Assembly (NCBI RefSeq): GCF_030406905.1
Contig: NZ_CP129137.1
Span: 7,223,501 to 7,287,500 of the forward strand
From: Streptomyces sp. HUAS CB01
GTDB taxonomy: Bacteria > Actinomycetota > Actinomycetes > Streptomycetales > Streptomycetaceae
Length of the DNA stretch: 64,000 nt
Reading direction: 5' to 3'
A model generated the notes under the pieces. The model saw nothing but the letters and a program-made list of their open reading frames with translations. It did not search any database and had not been told where the DNA came from. Every line of letters begins with the position of its first letter. Position 1 is the first letter of the stretch. The position numbers were made by a program, and so were the translations under genes. Of the stretch, positions 37,472 to 46,239 are shown one piece after another.

Positions 37472-37651
37472 ATGGCGGAACGACGCGTACCCCCGCAGGA
37501 GACGCCGCCGGCGGAGGCGTCCATCGCCGAGGCACACCAGGAACGTCCGGACGGCGGGCTCTGGGAGCACCCCGTGGTGATCCTTTCGCTGATCGTCGCG
37601 TGCTGCGTGGTCTTCGCGGCCCTGTTCATCGGATGGACGTTCACGCTCTGA
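37472..37651 (+). CDS. 59-aa single-pass membrane peptide
   Basis: GGGAGAG precedes ATG 37472. The product begins MAERRVPPQETPPAEASIAE with a hydrophilic N-terminal half. It ends in one helix (HPVVILSLIVACCVVFAALF, then IGWTFTL), giving an N-in topology. It lies between the LytTR regulator and the symporter genes on the same strand. Small subunits of this kind accompany some SSS symporters, so an accessory role in transport or sensing is plausible but unproven. Confidence 0.7.
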   Translation: MAERRVPPQETPPAEASIAEAHQERPDGGLWEHPVVILSLIVACCVVFAALFIGWTFTL

Positions 37652-38039
37652 CCGGCGCGCACCCCCCTCGCCGTGGGTCAACCGGAACTCCGGGACGGGG
37701 CTCGCAGGTCCGTGACCGTGACCGTGACCGTGACCGCGGGGCCGAGCGCCGCCCGGCGCCGCCGGCCGTAGCACGCGGTGCACGGCCCGGTCGTCGCTCG
37801 CGCTCCACCGGGCCGTGGACGCGGCCCCGCGCGAGGAGGGCGGGCCCCGGCCGCCCGCCGCGCGGCGCACCGGCGTCGCCCGGCCGCTCGCCGGGCCCGG
37901 TTGCCGGGCGCCAGTACGCGGACGGAACACGAGGCTTGCCGGTGGACGGACCGGACGAGAGGACCGGCTTCCCCGCGCATCGGATGCGCCACCCGGGGTA
38001 ACCGGTGGTTCCTGTCACCGTCGCCCCGGAGGCCGTGTC
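37652..38039. other. gap with hexanucleotide repeat
   Basis: The 388-bp stretch has no supported gene. It contains four tandem CGTGAC units (37711-37734), a simple-sequence tract that could vary by slippage upstream of the small peptide and symporter genes. Confidence 0.6.
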
Positions 38040-38126
38040 GTGATAGCCGCGTTCCTGCTCTGGCCCCTCGCCCTCTACCAGCACGCGTCCCATGCCGTAC
38101 GGAAGCTCGCCGCCCCCCAGCCCTGA
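38040..38126 (+). CDS. possible 28-aa membrane peptide
   Basis: GTG 38040 is preceded by GGAGG at exactly 7 nt, the best Shine-Dalgarno in this region. The product begins VIAAFLLWPLALYQHASHAV and ends RKLAAPQP: a short hydrophobic helix followed by a basic tail. It is same-strand with the symporter unit. At this length chance cannot be excluded, but the ribosome-binding site and the amphipathic composition make it worth listing. Confidence 0.45.
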   Translation: MIAAFLLWPLALYQHASHAVRKLAAPQP

Positions 38127-38300
38127 GAGCGGACGCGGCCGCCGCGCGGGCGACCGCTCGGCGCTCCCGTGGCGCCGTTCGTCGCCCTCCGCCCTCCGTA
38201 CGGCGACGGTCCGACCCCGCTGACCGAGCCGCACCCCGGACCGGCACCCGCGTGCCGCGGCCCCGGCCTACGCTCGACCGGGAAACGGGGAAGGGGCCTG

Positions 38301-38576
38301 ATGTCCGACATCGAAGCGCTGCTCACGGAGCTCAGCGCGTTGCGGGCCGTCCGGCCCACCGGTCCGGACGGCGTCGAGGCGCTCCTCACCAGGGCCAGGA
38401 GCGCCGCCGGCCGCTGGGCCGACGTGCTGTACGACATCCGGTGCTCGGCGCAGGGGCAGGTCGGGCCCCGCGCGGACGCGGCGCTGGAGGTGGCGTTCCG
38501 CCGTGCCGAGGAGTCGTACGTCGAACTGGAGATCGCCCTGGCGGACTGCTCGCACGGGCGGACCGGCGGCCGGTGA
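38301..38576 (+). CDS. hypothetical protein, 91 aa
   Basis: ATG 38301 follows AAGGGG. The product MSDIEALLTELSALRAVRPT continues as a helical protein (ALLTRARSAAGRWADVLYDI, AALEVAFRRAEESYVELEIA) with two Cys and no membrane span. A helical bundle or coiled coil is likely. It lies upstream of the DUF485 and symporter genes. I do not recognise the family. Confidence 0.65.
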   Translation: MSDIEALLTELSALRAVRPTGPDGVEALLTRARSAAGRWADVLYDIRCSAQGQVGPRADAALEVAFRRAEESYVELEIALADCSHGRTGGR

Positions 38577-38713
38577 GACCGCGTCGAGGTTACCGGCGCC
38601 TGTACCTGCCCGCCCCACCTGCGTAGACTCCATGAACCCCAGCGGGCGGGCCGCCCGCCGCAGCGTGCGGCCGTCCGCACGAAACGCCGAGCCGACGCCG
38701 GGAGCGGACACCG

Positions 38714-39094
38714 ATGTCTGCAGCACAGCCACCCCGCCGTGAAGTCGTCACGGGTGTGCCCCGCGGCGCCCGCCGCCGCCCCGGCCACGCCCCCGCGCGC
38801 TCCGAGATCAGCGAGCAGACCACCCTCGGCACGGTCTACGTGCGCTCCCTGATGCGCAGTCAACTCCGCGCCGCCCTGTACGCCCTGGGCACGCTCGCGC
38901 TCCTCGTCGGCACCCTCCCGCTGCTCTTCGCCTTCCCCGTGGCCGTCCTCGGCTCGTTCTCCTCGCCCGAGCCGTACGTGTGGGTGGTGCTCGGCGTCGG
39001 CGTCTATCCCCTGATGTGGCTGATCGCCCGCTGGTACGTACGCCGCGCCGAGCGCAACGAAGAGGACTTCACCGGGCTCGTCGAAGGCCGCTGA
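38714..39094 (+). CDS. DUF485 domain membrane protein
   Basis: The 126-aa protein (GGGAG before ATG 38714) has a hydrophilic basic N-terminus. Residues from about 45 show the DUF485 pattern LMRSQLRAALYALGTLALLV, a second helix PYVWVVLGVGVYPLMWLIAR and the end RRAERNEEDFTGLVEGR. DUF485 proteins (YjcH type) are encoded immediately before acetate-type SSS symporters and are thought to be their partners. The symporter starts 22 nt downstream. Confidence 0.88.
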   Translation: MSAAQPPRREVVTGVPRGARRRPGHAPARSEISEQTTLGTVYVRSLMRSQLRAALYALGTLALLVGTLPLLFAFPVAVLGSFSSPEPYVWVVLGVGVYPLMWLIARWYVRRAERNEEDFTGLVEGR

Positions 39095-39116
39095 GACCGC
39101 CGGTGGGGGACGACCT

Positions 39117-40850
39117 GTGAACCAGACCTATGCGGTGACGGCCGTGACCTTCGTCGTTCTGGCGACGGTCCTCATCGGCGCCCTGGGCCTGCGCATCTCC
39201 CGGACGACCTCGGACTTCTACGTCGCCTCGCGCACCGTCAACCCCGGGCTGAACGCCGCCGCCATCAGCGGCGAGTACCTCTCCGCCGCCTCCTTCCTCG
39301 GCATCGCGGGCCTGGTGCTCCTGCAGGGCCCGGACATGCTCTGGTACCCGGTCGGCTACACCGCCGGCTATCTCGTGCTGCTCGTCCTCGTCGCCGCGCC
39401 GCTGCGGCGCTCGGGCGCGTACACGCTCTCCGACTTCGCCGAGGCACGGCTCGAGTCGTCCGCGGTACGACGACTCGCCAGCCTGTTCGTCGTCGGCATC
39501 GCCTGGCTCTATCTGCTGCCCCAGCTCCAGGGCGCGGGGCTCACCCTGGAGATCCTCACCGGTGCGCCCGACTGGTTCGGCGGACTCCTCGTCGCCGTCG
39601 TCGTCACGGGCGCCGTCGCCGCGGGCGGCATGCGCTCCATCACGTTCGTGCAGGCGTTCCAGTACTGGCTGAAGCTCACCGCCCTGCTGGTTCCCGCCCT
39701 GTTCCTCGTCGCCGCCTGGGCGGGCGACGACGCGCCCCGTGCGCGCTTCGACGCGCCCGCCGTCCTGCGCGAGCACACGGCGGTCCGGATCGACGACACC
39801 GTACGGATCGAACTCGACACCCCGTTGTCCGTCGGGGTGGCCGGCACGGTCGACGGCACCCGGCACGAGGGGCGGCAGATCATCCTCGACGAGGGCACCC
39901 ACCGCGTCGAGTCGGGCACCACGCTCACCTTCCCCCCGGGCACGGACATACCCGAACGGGCGTCCACCGGCGCCGACCCCGCCAGCTGGTCCCAGCCGCT
40001 CGCGGGCGGACGCGACGGGTACCAGCTGTACGCCACCTACGGGCTGATCCTCGCCACGTTCCTCGGCACCATGGGCCTGCCGCACGTCGCCGTCCGCTTC
40101 TACACGAGCCCCAACGGCCGCGCGGCGCGCCGCACCACGCTCGTCGTCCTCGGCCTGATCGGCGCGTTCTACCTGCTCCCTCCCGTGTACGGGGCCCTCG
40201 GCCGGATCTACGCCCCCGAACTCGCCCTGACCGGCGACGCCGACGCCGCCGTGCTCGTCCTGCCGGAGCGGATGGTCGGCGGACTCGCGGGCGACCTGCT
40301 CGGCGCGCTCCTCGCCGGCGGTGCGTTCGCCGCCTTCCTGTCCACCGCGTCCGGGCTCACCATGTCCGTCGCCGGAGTCCTCAGCCAGGACGTCCTCCCC
40401 TCGCGCGGCGTACGGCACTTCCGGCTCGCGACCGTCCTCGCCATGGCGGTGCCGCTCGCCGTCAGCGTCGTCGCCACGAACGTGCCGGTCGCCGACGCCG
40501 TCGGACTGGCCTTCGCCGTATCCGCCTCCTCCTTCTGCCCGCTGCTCGTCCTCGGCATCTGGTGGCGCGGACTCACCCCGCCCGGCGCCGCGGCCGGACT
40601 GGTCGCCGGCGGCGGCGCCGCGCTGACCGCCGTCATGGCCACCCGCGCGGGACTCGCCCCCGAGGGCTGGCCCCACACCCTCATGGCCTGGCCCGCCGTC
40701 TGGTCCGTACCGCTCGGCTTCCTCACCATGATCCTGGTGTCGCTCGCGACGCCCCGCCACGTACCCTCCGGCGCCGCCGCGATCCTCGCGCGCCTCCATC
40801 TGCCGGAAGACCTCGTCGGACGGCCGCAGAACGAAGGGGTACAGCGATGA
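39117..40850 (+). CDS. sodium/solute symporter, acetate/pyruvate (ActP/MctC) type
   Basis: The 577-aa SSS-family protein (GTG 39117) has about 13 helices. The family pattern includes SDFYVASRTVNPGLNAAAIS, GEYLSAASFLGIAGLVLLQG and GTMGLPHVAVRFYTSPNGRA. ActP/MctC-type symporters take up acetate, pyruvate or propionate with Na+ or H+. A hydrophilic loop of about 100 residues (about 205-300; RFDAPAVLREHTAVRIDD and so on) between helices 6 and 7 is longer than in E. coli ActP. The stop overlaps the kinase start (ATGA). The DUF485 partner is just upstream. Confidence 0.9.
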   Translation: MNQTYAVTAVTFVVLATVLIGALGLRISRTTSDFYVASRTVNPGLNAAAISGEYLSAASFLGIAGLVLLQGPDMLWYPVGYTAGYLVLLVLVAAPLRRSGAYTLSDFAEARLESSAVRRLASLFVVGIAWLYLLPQLQGAGLTLEILTGAPDWFGGLLVAVVVTGAVAAGGMRSITFVQAFQYWLKLTALLVPALFLVAAWAGDDAPRARFDAPAVLREHTAVRIDDTVRIELDTPLSVGVAGTVDGTRHEGRQIILDEGTHRVESGTTLTFPPGTDIPERASTGADPASWSQPLAGGRDGYQLYATYGLILATFLGTMGLPHVAVRFYTSPNGRAARRTTLVVLGLIGAFYLLPPVYGALGRIYAPELALTGDADAAVLVLPERMVGGLAGDLLGALLAGGAFAAFLSTASGLTMSVAGVLSQDVLPSRGVRHFRLATVLAMAVPLAVSVVATNVPVADAVGLAFAVSASSFCPLLVLGIWWRGLTPPGAAAGLVAGGGAALTAVMATRAGLAPEGWPHTLMAWPAVWSVPLGFLTMILVSLATPRHVPSGAAAILARLHLPEDLVGRPQNEGVQR

Positions 40851-42058
40851 CCGGGACGGCGCTGGCGGCACTCGCCGCGGCCGCGGCCGTGCTGCTCGCC
40901 GCCGGTTTCGCCCTCGGCCGGGTCACGGCACGCCGCGGCGCCGGAACCGGACCCGACCTCGGCACGCCGGTCGAACGGGCCACCTTCCACACCCTGCACA
41001 CCGCCTCCCTCGCCGCGCCGCCGCTGCGCGCCGGGCTCACCGAGGACACCGCCCGCAAGGCGGCCCGCCGGCTGCGCTCACTGCTCGGCACCCAGGCGCT
41101 GTGCCTCACCGACCGGGAGACGGTCCTCGCCTGGGACGGGATCGGCGCGGACCACCACCAGGAGCGCGTGATGCACCGCGTCGGCGACGTGCTCGAATCG
41201 GGTCGCAGCCAGAGTGTCCGCACCGGCTGCGACGACGTGGAGTGCCCGCTCCGCTGGGCCGTGATCGCCCCCCTGACCGGGGAGGAGGGCGTCCTCGGCG
41301 CGCTCGTCGCCTACGGCTCGGGGGAGTCGGCCGTCCTCGTACGAGCCGCCACGGAGGTCGCCCGCTGGGTCTCCGTGCAACTGGAACTCGCCGAGCTCGA
41401 CCGTTCCCGCACCAGGCTCATCGAGGCCGAGATCCGGGCACTGCGGGCACAGATCTCGCCGCACTTCATCTTCAACTCCCTCGCGGCCATCGCGTCCTTC
41501 GTCCGCACCGACCCGGAGCGGGCGCGGGAACTGCTCCTGGAATTCGCCGACTTCACCCGCTACTCCTTCCGGCGGCACGGCGACTTCACCCACCTCGCCG
41601 ACGAACTGCGCTGTATCGAGCAGTATCTGGCCCTCGCCGGGGCCCGCTTCGGCGACCGGCTGAAGGTGACGCTCCAGATCGCGCCCGAGGTCCTCCCGGT
41701 CGCCCTGCCGTTCCTCTGCCTCCAGCCGCTCGTGGAGAACGCGGTGAAGCACGGGCTGGAGGACGCCGGGCGGACCTGCCGGATCTCCCTCTCCGCCCAG
41801 GACGCGGGATCGGAGGCCGTGGTCACGATCGAGGACGACGGCGTCGGGATGGACCCGGCCGAACTGCGCCGGATCCTCGCGCGGGAGGCGGACGGCTCCT
41901 CCGGCATCGGTCTCTCCAACGTCGACGAGCGGCTGCGGCAGGTGTACGGCGACGACCACGGCCTGGTCATCGAGACGGGGGTCGGGGCCGGGATGAAGAT
42001 CACCGTACGGGTCCCCAAGTACCGCGCGGGCGTGCACAAGACCGCCGGGGGAGCCTGA
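40847..42058 (+). CDS. LytS-type sensor histidine kinase
   Basis: The 403-aa kinase has one N-terminal membrane helix (ALAALAAAAAVLLAAGFALG), a GAF-like sensing domain (about 60-180), and the His_kinase box QISPHFIFNSLAAIASFVRT near 200 with the phospho-acceptor His. N-box PLVENAVKHGLED (about 290), G-boxes DDGVGMDPAE and GIGLSNVDERL follow. It overlaps the symporter gene and pairs with the LytTR regulator at 36382. This resembles the BtsS/BtsR and YpdA/YpdB systems that sense pyruvate. Two Cys in GCDDVEC could be redox- or metal-sensitive. Confidence 0.92.
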   Translation: MTGTALAALAAAAAVLLAAGFALGRVTARRGAGTGPDLGTPVERATFHTLHTASLAAPPLRAGLTEDTARKAARRLRSLLGTQALCLTDRETVLAWDGIGADHHQERVMHRVGDVLESGRSQSVRTGCDDVECPLRWAVIAPLTGEEGVLGALVAYGSGESAVLVRAATEVARWVSVQLELAELDRSRTRLIEAEIRALRAQISPHFIFNSLAAIASFVRTDPERARELLLEFADFTRYSFRRHGDFTHLADELRCIEQYLALAGARFGDRLKVTLQIAPEVLPVALPFLCLQPLVENAVKHGLEDAGRTCRISLSAQDAGSEAVVTIEDDGVGMDPAELRRILAREADGSSGIGLSNVDERLRQVYGDDHGLVIETGVGAGMKITVRVPKYRAGVHKTAGGA

Positions 42059-42087
42059 GCGGACAGGGCGGGCCCGCCGGCACCCGG

Positions 42088-42609
42088 TCAGTACAGATGG
42101 ATGGCCAGATGGCCCAGCGGAAGTCCCAGTCGCCAGGCAGGTGTCCAGATCTGGGCGTGCTCCCCGGCGGCCGGGTCCACCGGAAGGGCCGGGTGCCACG
42201 GGTCGGTGCCGTCCCCGAGGTCGGCGGCGAGGAGTTCGGTCCGCTCCAGCCATCCCCATGCGTCCCGAGCCAGGTCGAGATCGGGGTCCGTGCCGGAGAC
42301 GTCCCGGTCGAACGCCTCCCGCTCGGCCATGCGGTCGCGCACCCACTCGTGCCACGGATGCCCGTAGGCCGTGACGGACAGCCACTCGTCCAGCCGTGAG
42401 GCGGTGGGGACACCGGCCGGGCCGTCCTCGGCGCCGCACAGGTAGACCGTGAGTGCCAGTGTCTCCCGGCCGGCTCTGTACTCCAGCGATCCCGGCTCCA
42501 CCAGACCGCCGGTGCGCAGCACCTCGTCGGCCAGGAACTCGGCGCACAGCCATGCCATGGGGACCGCCAGGCCGCCTCCGCTGGTGCCGTTCGTACTCTC
42601 GGGCCGCAC
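42088..42609 (-). CDS. conserved hypothetical protein, about 173 aa
   Basis: The chosen start is GTG 42609, with AAGG about 8 nt upstream; the frame is open to 42666. The protein reads LAVPMAWLCAEFLADEVLRT, ETLALTVYLCGAEDG, EWLSVTAYGHPWHEWVRDRM and ends AWRLGLPLGHLAIHLY. It is rich in Trp and acidic residues and has no signal peptide. I do not recognise the family. It is convergent with the kinase gene, 29 bp apart. Confidence 0.7.
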   Translation of the reverse strand: MRPESTNGTSGGGLAVPMAWLCAEFLADEVLRTGGLVEPGSLEYRAGRETLALTVYLCGAEDGPAGVPTASRLDEWLSVTAYGHPWHEWVRDRMAEREAFDRDVSGTDPDLDLARDAWGWLERTELLAADLGDGTDPWHPALPVDPAAGEHAQIWTPAWRLGLPLGHLAIHLY

Positions 42610-42864
42610 TCTCTCCACCTTCTCCCGGGACGTGTTCGGGCACGGGTCTCGACGACGAGCCTCCACCTGAAGACACGTGTCACGGTTCCTCTTTACTCAA
42701 CTCGAGCGGGTGGTTTCGAATCCGGTCGCCCGAGAACGTGGCCCCAGGGAGAGCAGGTGCCCTCTGGGAATCCGGAGACGGAAGTGACACGGCCGCACCC
42801 GGTGGTGTGCGCGCCCGCGCGCCTCCTGTTCGGCACCCGTGCCGCGCCCGCGGGCAGAGGTCCA

Positions 42865-42990
42865 CGACGCACGCCCGGAACGACGCACGCCCGGAACGAC
42901 GCACGGCCGGAACGAGGAACGCCCGGAACGACGCGCGGCCGGAACGAGAACGCCCGGAACGACGCACGCCCGGAACGAGGAACGCCCGGA
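42865..42990. repeat. eight 16-bp tandem repeats
   Basis: The unit CGACGCACGCCCGGAA is repeated eight times (starts at 42865, 42881, 42897, 42913, 42929, 42945, 42960 and 42976). One unit is 15 bp and some carry AGGA or GGCC variants. Two ACGGTCGC words follow. The array lies in the 504-bp gap downstream of the ECF sigma gene and upstream of the unknown minus-strand gene. No gene is evident in that gap. It is not a CRISPR, because there are no spacers. Confidence 0.85.
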
Positions 42991-43113
42991 TCGGCGAACG
43001 GTCGCGTGGCACGGCGAACGGTCGCCCGCGCCCCCGCAAGGGCCGTCCCCGGCCGGCATCCGGGGCGTGCATCGGCCGGCGTCGCTCCGGGGCGTACCTG
43101 CGGACGCTGCGGC

Positions 43114-43656
43114 TCACGCCGCGGAGGCGAGCGGCCTCCTGCTGTAGCCGGGCAGACTGCGGGCCATGGCGCGCAGCGCGTGGTGCGAACGGGACTTGAC
43201 GGTGCCCTGCGGGATGCCGAGCGCCCGGGCGGCCTCGGCGACACTGCGGCCCTGGAAGTAGATCTGCACCAGCACGGCACGGTGCTCGGGGCTCAGCGTC
43301 CTGACCGCGGCCCGCACGTCGAGCGCGGCGACCGCGCGGTCCGTCACGTCGGAGGGGTCCGGTGTCGCGGCCAGGACGCCGTCCCCGATCTCGGCCGGCC
43401 GCGCGAGCCGCGACCGGCGCGCGTCGATGGCGAGGCGCCGGCCGACGGTGAAGAGCCACGGCCGCATCGACTCGTAGGGCGCGTCGAACGCCTCGGGGTG
43501 CTGCCAGGCCCGCAGCAGGGTCTCCTGCAGCAGGTCCTCCGCGCGCTGCCGGTCCCCGTACGTCAGGCCGACGAGGAAGCTCAGCAGGGCGGGACCGTGT
43601 TCGCGCTGCAGCTTCGCCAGGGCCCGCTCGTCGGTCGTCGCCGTCGCCGTCGTCAT
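43114..43656 (-). CDS. ECF RNA polymerase sigma factor
   Basis: The 180-aa protein starts MTTATATTDERALAKLQREH (ATG 43656, AAGGGAG upstream). Region 2 includes YGDRQRAEDLLQETLLRAWQ and WLFTVGRRLAIDARRSR. Region 4 includes LSPEHRAVLVQIYFQGRSVA and ALGIPQGTVKSRSHHALRAM. It lacks regions 1 and 3. No anti-sigma gene is adjacent, but two zinc-finger anti-sigma-like genes lie 7-8 kb away (35177 and 36040). Its target promoters are unknown. Confidence 0.93.
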   Translation of the reverse strand: MTTATATTDERALAKLQREHGPALLSFLVGLTYGDRQRAEDLLQETLLRAWQHPEAFDAPYESMRPWLFTVGRRLAIDARRSRLARPAEIGDGVLAATPDPSDVTDRAVAALDVRAAVRTLSPEHRAVLVQIYFQGRSVAEAARALGIPQGTVKSRSHHALRAMARSLPGYSRRPLASAA

Positions 43657-43910
43657 CGTCGGCTCCCTTCCCGCTGGATCTTCCGAGAGTTCGGTGCTCC
43701 GAGTGCTTCGTGGCGTATACGAACGCATCGGCGGGCGGAGGGACAGGCGTCACACACAGGTGTGCGATGAGCGGTCGCACCGAGCGGCGAATGGTGCGGC
43801 GAACGGTCGGCCGGATCCGCTGACGGCGACCGCTCACCCGCCGGGAGGGTGCCGGACACCCGGCACGAGGGACGCCCACCCGCCGGGGACGGGGACGACG
43901 GCACGCGTCC

Positions 43911-43941
43911 CGTCCCGTCCCGGACGGTCCGGGACGGGACG
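43911..43941 (-). terminator. hairpin after the APC permease gene
   Basis: CGTCCCGTCCCGGAC pairs with GTCCGGGACGGGACG, 15 bp with a minimal loop, starting 8 bp beyond the permease stop. Confidence 0.7.
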
Positions 43942-43948
43942 CGCAGGA

Positions 43949-45385
43949 TCACCCGTTCGGCTCCGCCGGGCGGGCGGCCTGCTCCTCCGCGAGATTCGAG
44001 TTCCGGTACGAGTAGGCGAAGTAGATGATCAGTCCGATGACGAGCCACACCCCGAACCGGACCCAGGTCTGCCAGTCCAGGAACGTGATCAGCCACAGCG
44101 AGAACACGACACCGATCGCCGGTACGAACGGCATGCCGGGGCAGCGGAACGTCCGCGGCAGGTCGGGCTGCCGGTAGCGCAGCACGATCACGGCGACGCA
44201 CACCACGACGAAGGCCAGCAGGATGCCGATGTTCGTCAGCTCGGCCGCCTCGCCGATCGGCAGGAAGCCGGCGATCAGCGCGGAGCCGACACCGACGATC
44301 CACGTCACCCGGACGGGCACGTGCCGCGTGGGGTGCGTCTTGGCGAACCAGTGCGGCAGCAGCCCGTCACGGCTCATCGAGAACCACACCCGGGTCACGC
44401 CCAGCATGAAGGTGAACATCACGGTCAGGATGCCGATGATGGCGCCGATCGCGATGACGTTCGCCAGACCTTCCAGCCCCACCGCCTTGAAGGCCGTCGA
44501 GAAGCCGCTCTCCGGGTCGATCTCCGTGTAGTTCTGCATGCCCGTCAGCACCAGGCAGGCCAGCACGTACAGCACCATCGAGATCGCCAGCGAGTAGATG
44601 ATCGCCTTGGGCATGTGCCGCTGTGCGTCCTTGGACTCCTCAGCGGCCGTGGACATGGCGTCGTAGCCGAACACCGCGAAGAACACGGTCGCCGCCCCCG
44701 TGAACGCCCCGCTGACGCCGAACGGGAAGAAGGGGTTGTAGTTCGCCGTGTCGATGTGGAAGAAGCCGACCGCGATCACCAGCAGGACGACCAGGACCTT
44801 CAGCACCACCACGACCGTCTCGAAACGGGCCGCGTTCTTGATCCCCAGCGTCAGCAGATAGGCGGTGAACAGGCACAGGATCATCGCGAAGAGATCGACC
44901 TGGTGGCCGGGACCCGTGCCCGGCGCGCCCAGCATCCACGCGGGCAGATCGAGCCCCAGCTGGCCCAGGAGGAAGCCGAAGTAGCCCGAGATCCCGATGG
45001 CGACCACCGCCACGATCGCCGTGTACTCCAGCAGCAGGTCCCAGCCGATGAACCAGCCCGCCAGCTCGCCGAGCACCGCGTACCCGTAGGTGTACGCCGA
45101 GCCCGCCTTCGGGATCAGACCGGCGAACTCCGCGTACGAGAAGGCCGCGGCGGCGCTCGCCACACCCGCGATCAGGAACGACACGACCACCGCCGGGCCG
45201 GCCCTGTCGTGCGCCACCGCGCCCGCGAGGGCGAAGATGCCGGCGCCGATGATGCCTCCGACGCCGATCGCGGTGAGCTGCCAGAGGCCGAGCGTTCTGG
45301 TGAGCTGCTCGCTCGGAGCGCCTTCTTGGATCTGTTCGATGGGCTTGCGGCGCAGTACGCCCTGTCCCATCCGGAGCCCTGCCAT
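43949..45385 (-). CDS. APC family amino acid permease
   Basis: The 478-aa protein has 12 helices. The APC N-terminus is LGLWQLTAIGVGGIIGAGIF (near 33) with EFAGLIPKAGSAYTYGYAVL, and FFAVFGYDAMSTAAEESKDA is near 235. It belongs to the cationic amino acid transporter (YfnA/CAT) type, which imports basic or branched amino acids. The C-terminus is short. It lies 110 bp downstream of the universal stress gene on the same strand. Confidence 0.92.
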   Translation of the reverse strand: MAGLRMGQGVLRRKPIEQIQEGAPSEQLTRTLGLWQLTAIGVGGIIGAGIFALAGAVAHDRAGPAVVVSFLIAGVASAAAAFSYAEFAGLIPKAGSAYTYGYAVLGELAGWFIGWDLLLEYTAIVAVVAIGISGYFGFLLGQLGLDLPAWMLGAPGTGPGHQVDLFAMILCLFTAYLLTLGIKNAARFETVVVVLKVLVVLLVIAVGFFHIDTANYNPFFPFGVSGAFTGAATVFFAVFGYDAMSTAAEESKDAQRHMPKAIIYSLAISMVLYVLACLVLTGMQNYTEIDPESGFSTAFKAVGLEGLANVIAIGAIIGILTVMFTFMLGVTRVWFSMSRDGLLPHWFAKTHPTRHVPVRVTWIVGVGSALIAGFLPIGEAAELTNIGILLAFVVVCVAVIVLRYRQPDLPRTFRCPGMPFVPAIGVVFSLWLITFLDWQTWVRFGVWLVIGLIIYFAYSYRNSNLAEEQAARPAEPNG

Positions 45386-45495
45386 GACACACCTCTTCGC
45401 AGACTGCGGTCGGCCGATGGCGGCTCATGATGGCCCAGGCGGGGCAGGGGTGGAAGACGACATGCGGTGTCGTGGAGGTGAGGGTTCAGGTCGGG

Positions 45496-45954
45496 TTACG
45501 GGACGACGGTCACGGGCCACCGCCCGGCCTTCACCAGCCGTACGGCCACCGAGCCGACGATCCGGTGCCCCGCCGACTCCGACGCGCCCACCACCACGGC
45601 GTCCGCCTTGAGCTCGTCTGCGGCGGCCACCAGCCCGTTGTAGGGGTCCCCTCGGAAGGTGTGGAACTCCCAGCGCACCTCCCAGATGCCCCGCACCCGC
45701 TCGGCCGCCTCGCGGATCTCCGCGACCAGACCCTCCGCTATCTCCTCGGTGGTGTCCGCGACCGGGACGCCGAAGGCCGCGCCCGCCGTCATCAGCGGCT
45801 GCACGTAGACGAGCGCGAGCAGCGCGTTCTGCCGCCGCGCCAGACCGCTCGCGTACGACGCCGCCCGCAGGGACGACTCCGAACCGTCCACACCCGCGAC
45901 GATCACCTTCGGGCCGTCCGTACCGCGCTCGAACCCCTGGGGCTGTCCACTCAC
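45496..45954 (-). CDS. universal stress protein (UspA family)
   Basis: The 152-aa single-domain protein starts MSGQPQGFERGTDGPKVIVA, then GVDGSESSLRAASYASGLA. The ATP-binding loop G-x2-G-x9-G-S appears as GASESAGHRIVGSVAVRL near 128-145, so it is of the ATP-binding class. Cytoplasmic. It is probably co-transcribed with the permease. A MITE-like element begins 17 bp upstream of its start codon. Confidence 0.9.
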   Translation of the reverse strand: MSGQPQGFERGTDGPKVIVAGVDGSESSLRAASYASGLARRQNALLALVYVQPLMTAGAAFGVPVADTTEEIAEGLVAEIREAAERVRGIWEVRWEFHTFRGDPYNGLVAAADELKADAVVVGASESAGHRIVGSVAVRLVKAGRWPVTVVP

Positions 45955-45970
45955 ACCACGAGGCTAAGGG

Positions 45971-46136
45971 GTGTGGCGAAAGTAGCTCCGTCCGCCCGGA
46001 GGGCGGGGCCTCGGCGTCCGGTGCGTGCGAGCGCACGGCGGAGGATCATCCTCGTACCGGACGAACCTGGATGACTCCGACAACGCAGCGAGCGTGCGTG
46101 CCAGGCGTCGCGGGTCAGGAGGGACTTTCGCCACAC
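45971..46136. mobile_element. 166-bp MITE-like inverted-repeat element
   Basis: The ends GTGTGGCGAAAGTAGCTCC and GGAGGGACTTTCGCCACAC are inverted repeats (GTGTGGCGAAAGT perfect). The interior has a second palindromic section and no gene. A shorter relative lies at 58415. No transposase is present and no certain target duplication is visible. I recall similar sequences dispersed through many Streptomyces genomes. It fills most of the USP-lysX intergenic space and may carry or alter promoters. Confidence 0.75.
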
Positions 46137-46226
46137 GGCCTACGGGGTGTCTTGTGGATCTTGCCAGGGCCCGTGCCCCGTGGACCACCCCGGCCAGCCC
46201 GACAGGCGGCCCGGCGACGCCCTCCC

Positions 46227-46232
46227 TAGAGT
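46227..46232 (+). promoter_or_regulatory. -10 element TAGAGT, leaderless lysX
   Basis: TAGAGT ends 7 nt before ATG 46240 with no Shine-Dalgarno between. The -35 region is not clear. Confidence 0.4.
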
Positions 46233-46239
46233 GCGGAAC

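Noticed and set aside
42865..42990. CRISPR or iteron origin
   Set aside because: Repeats are head to tail with no spacers, and no replication gene is nearby.
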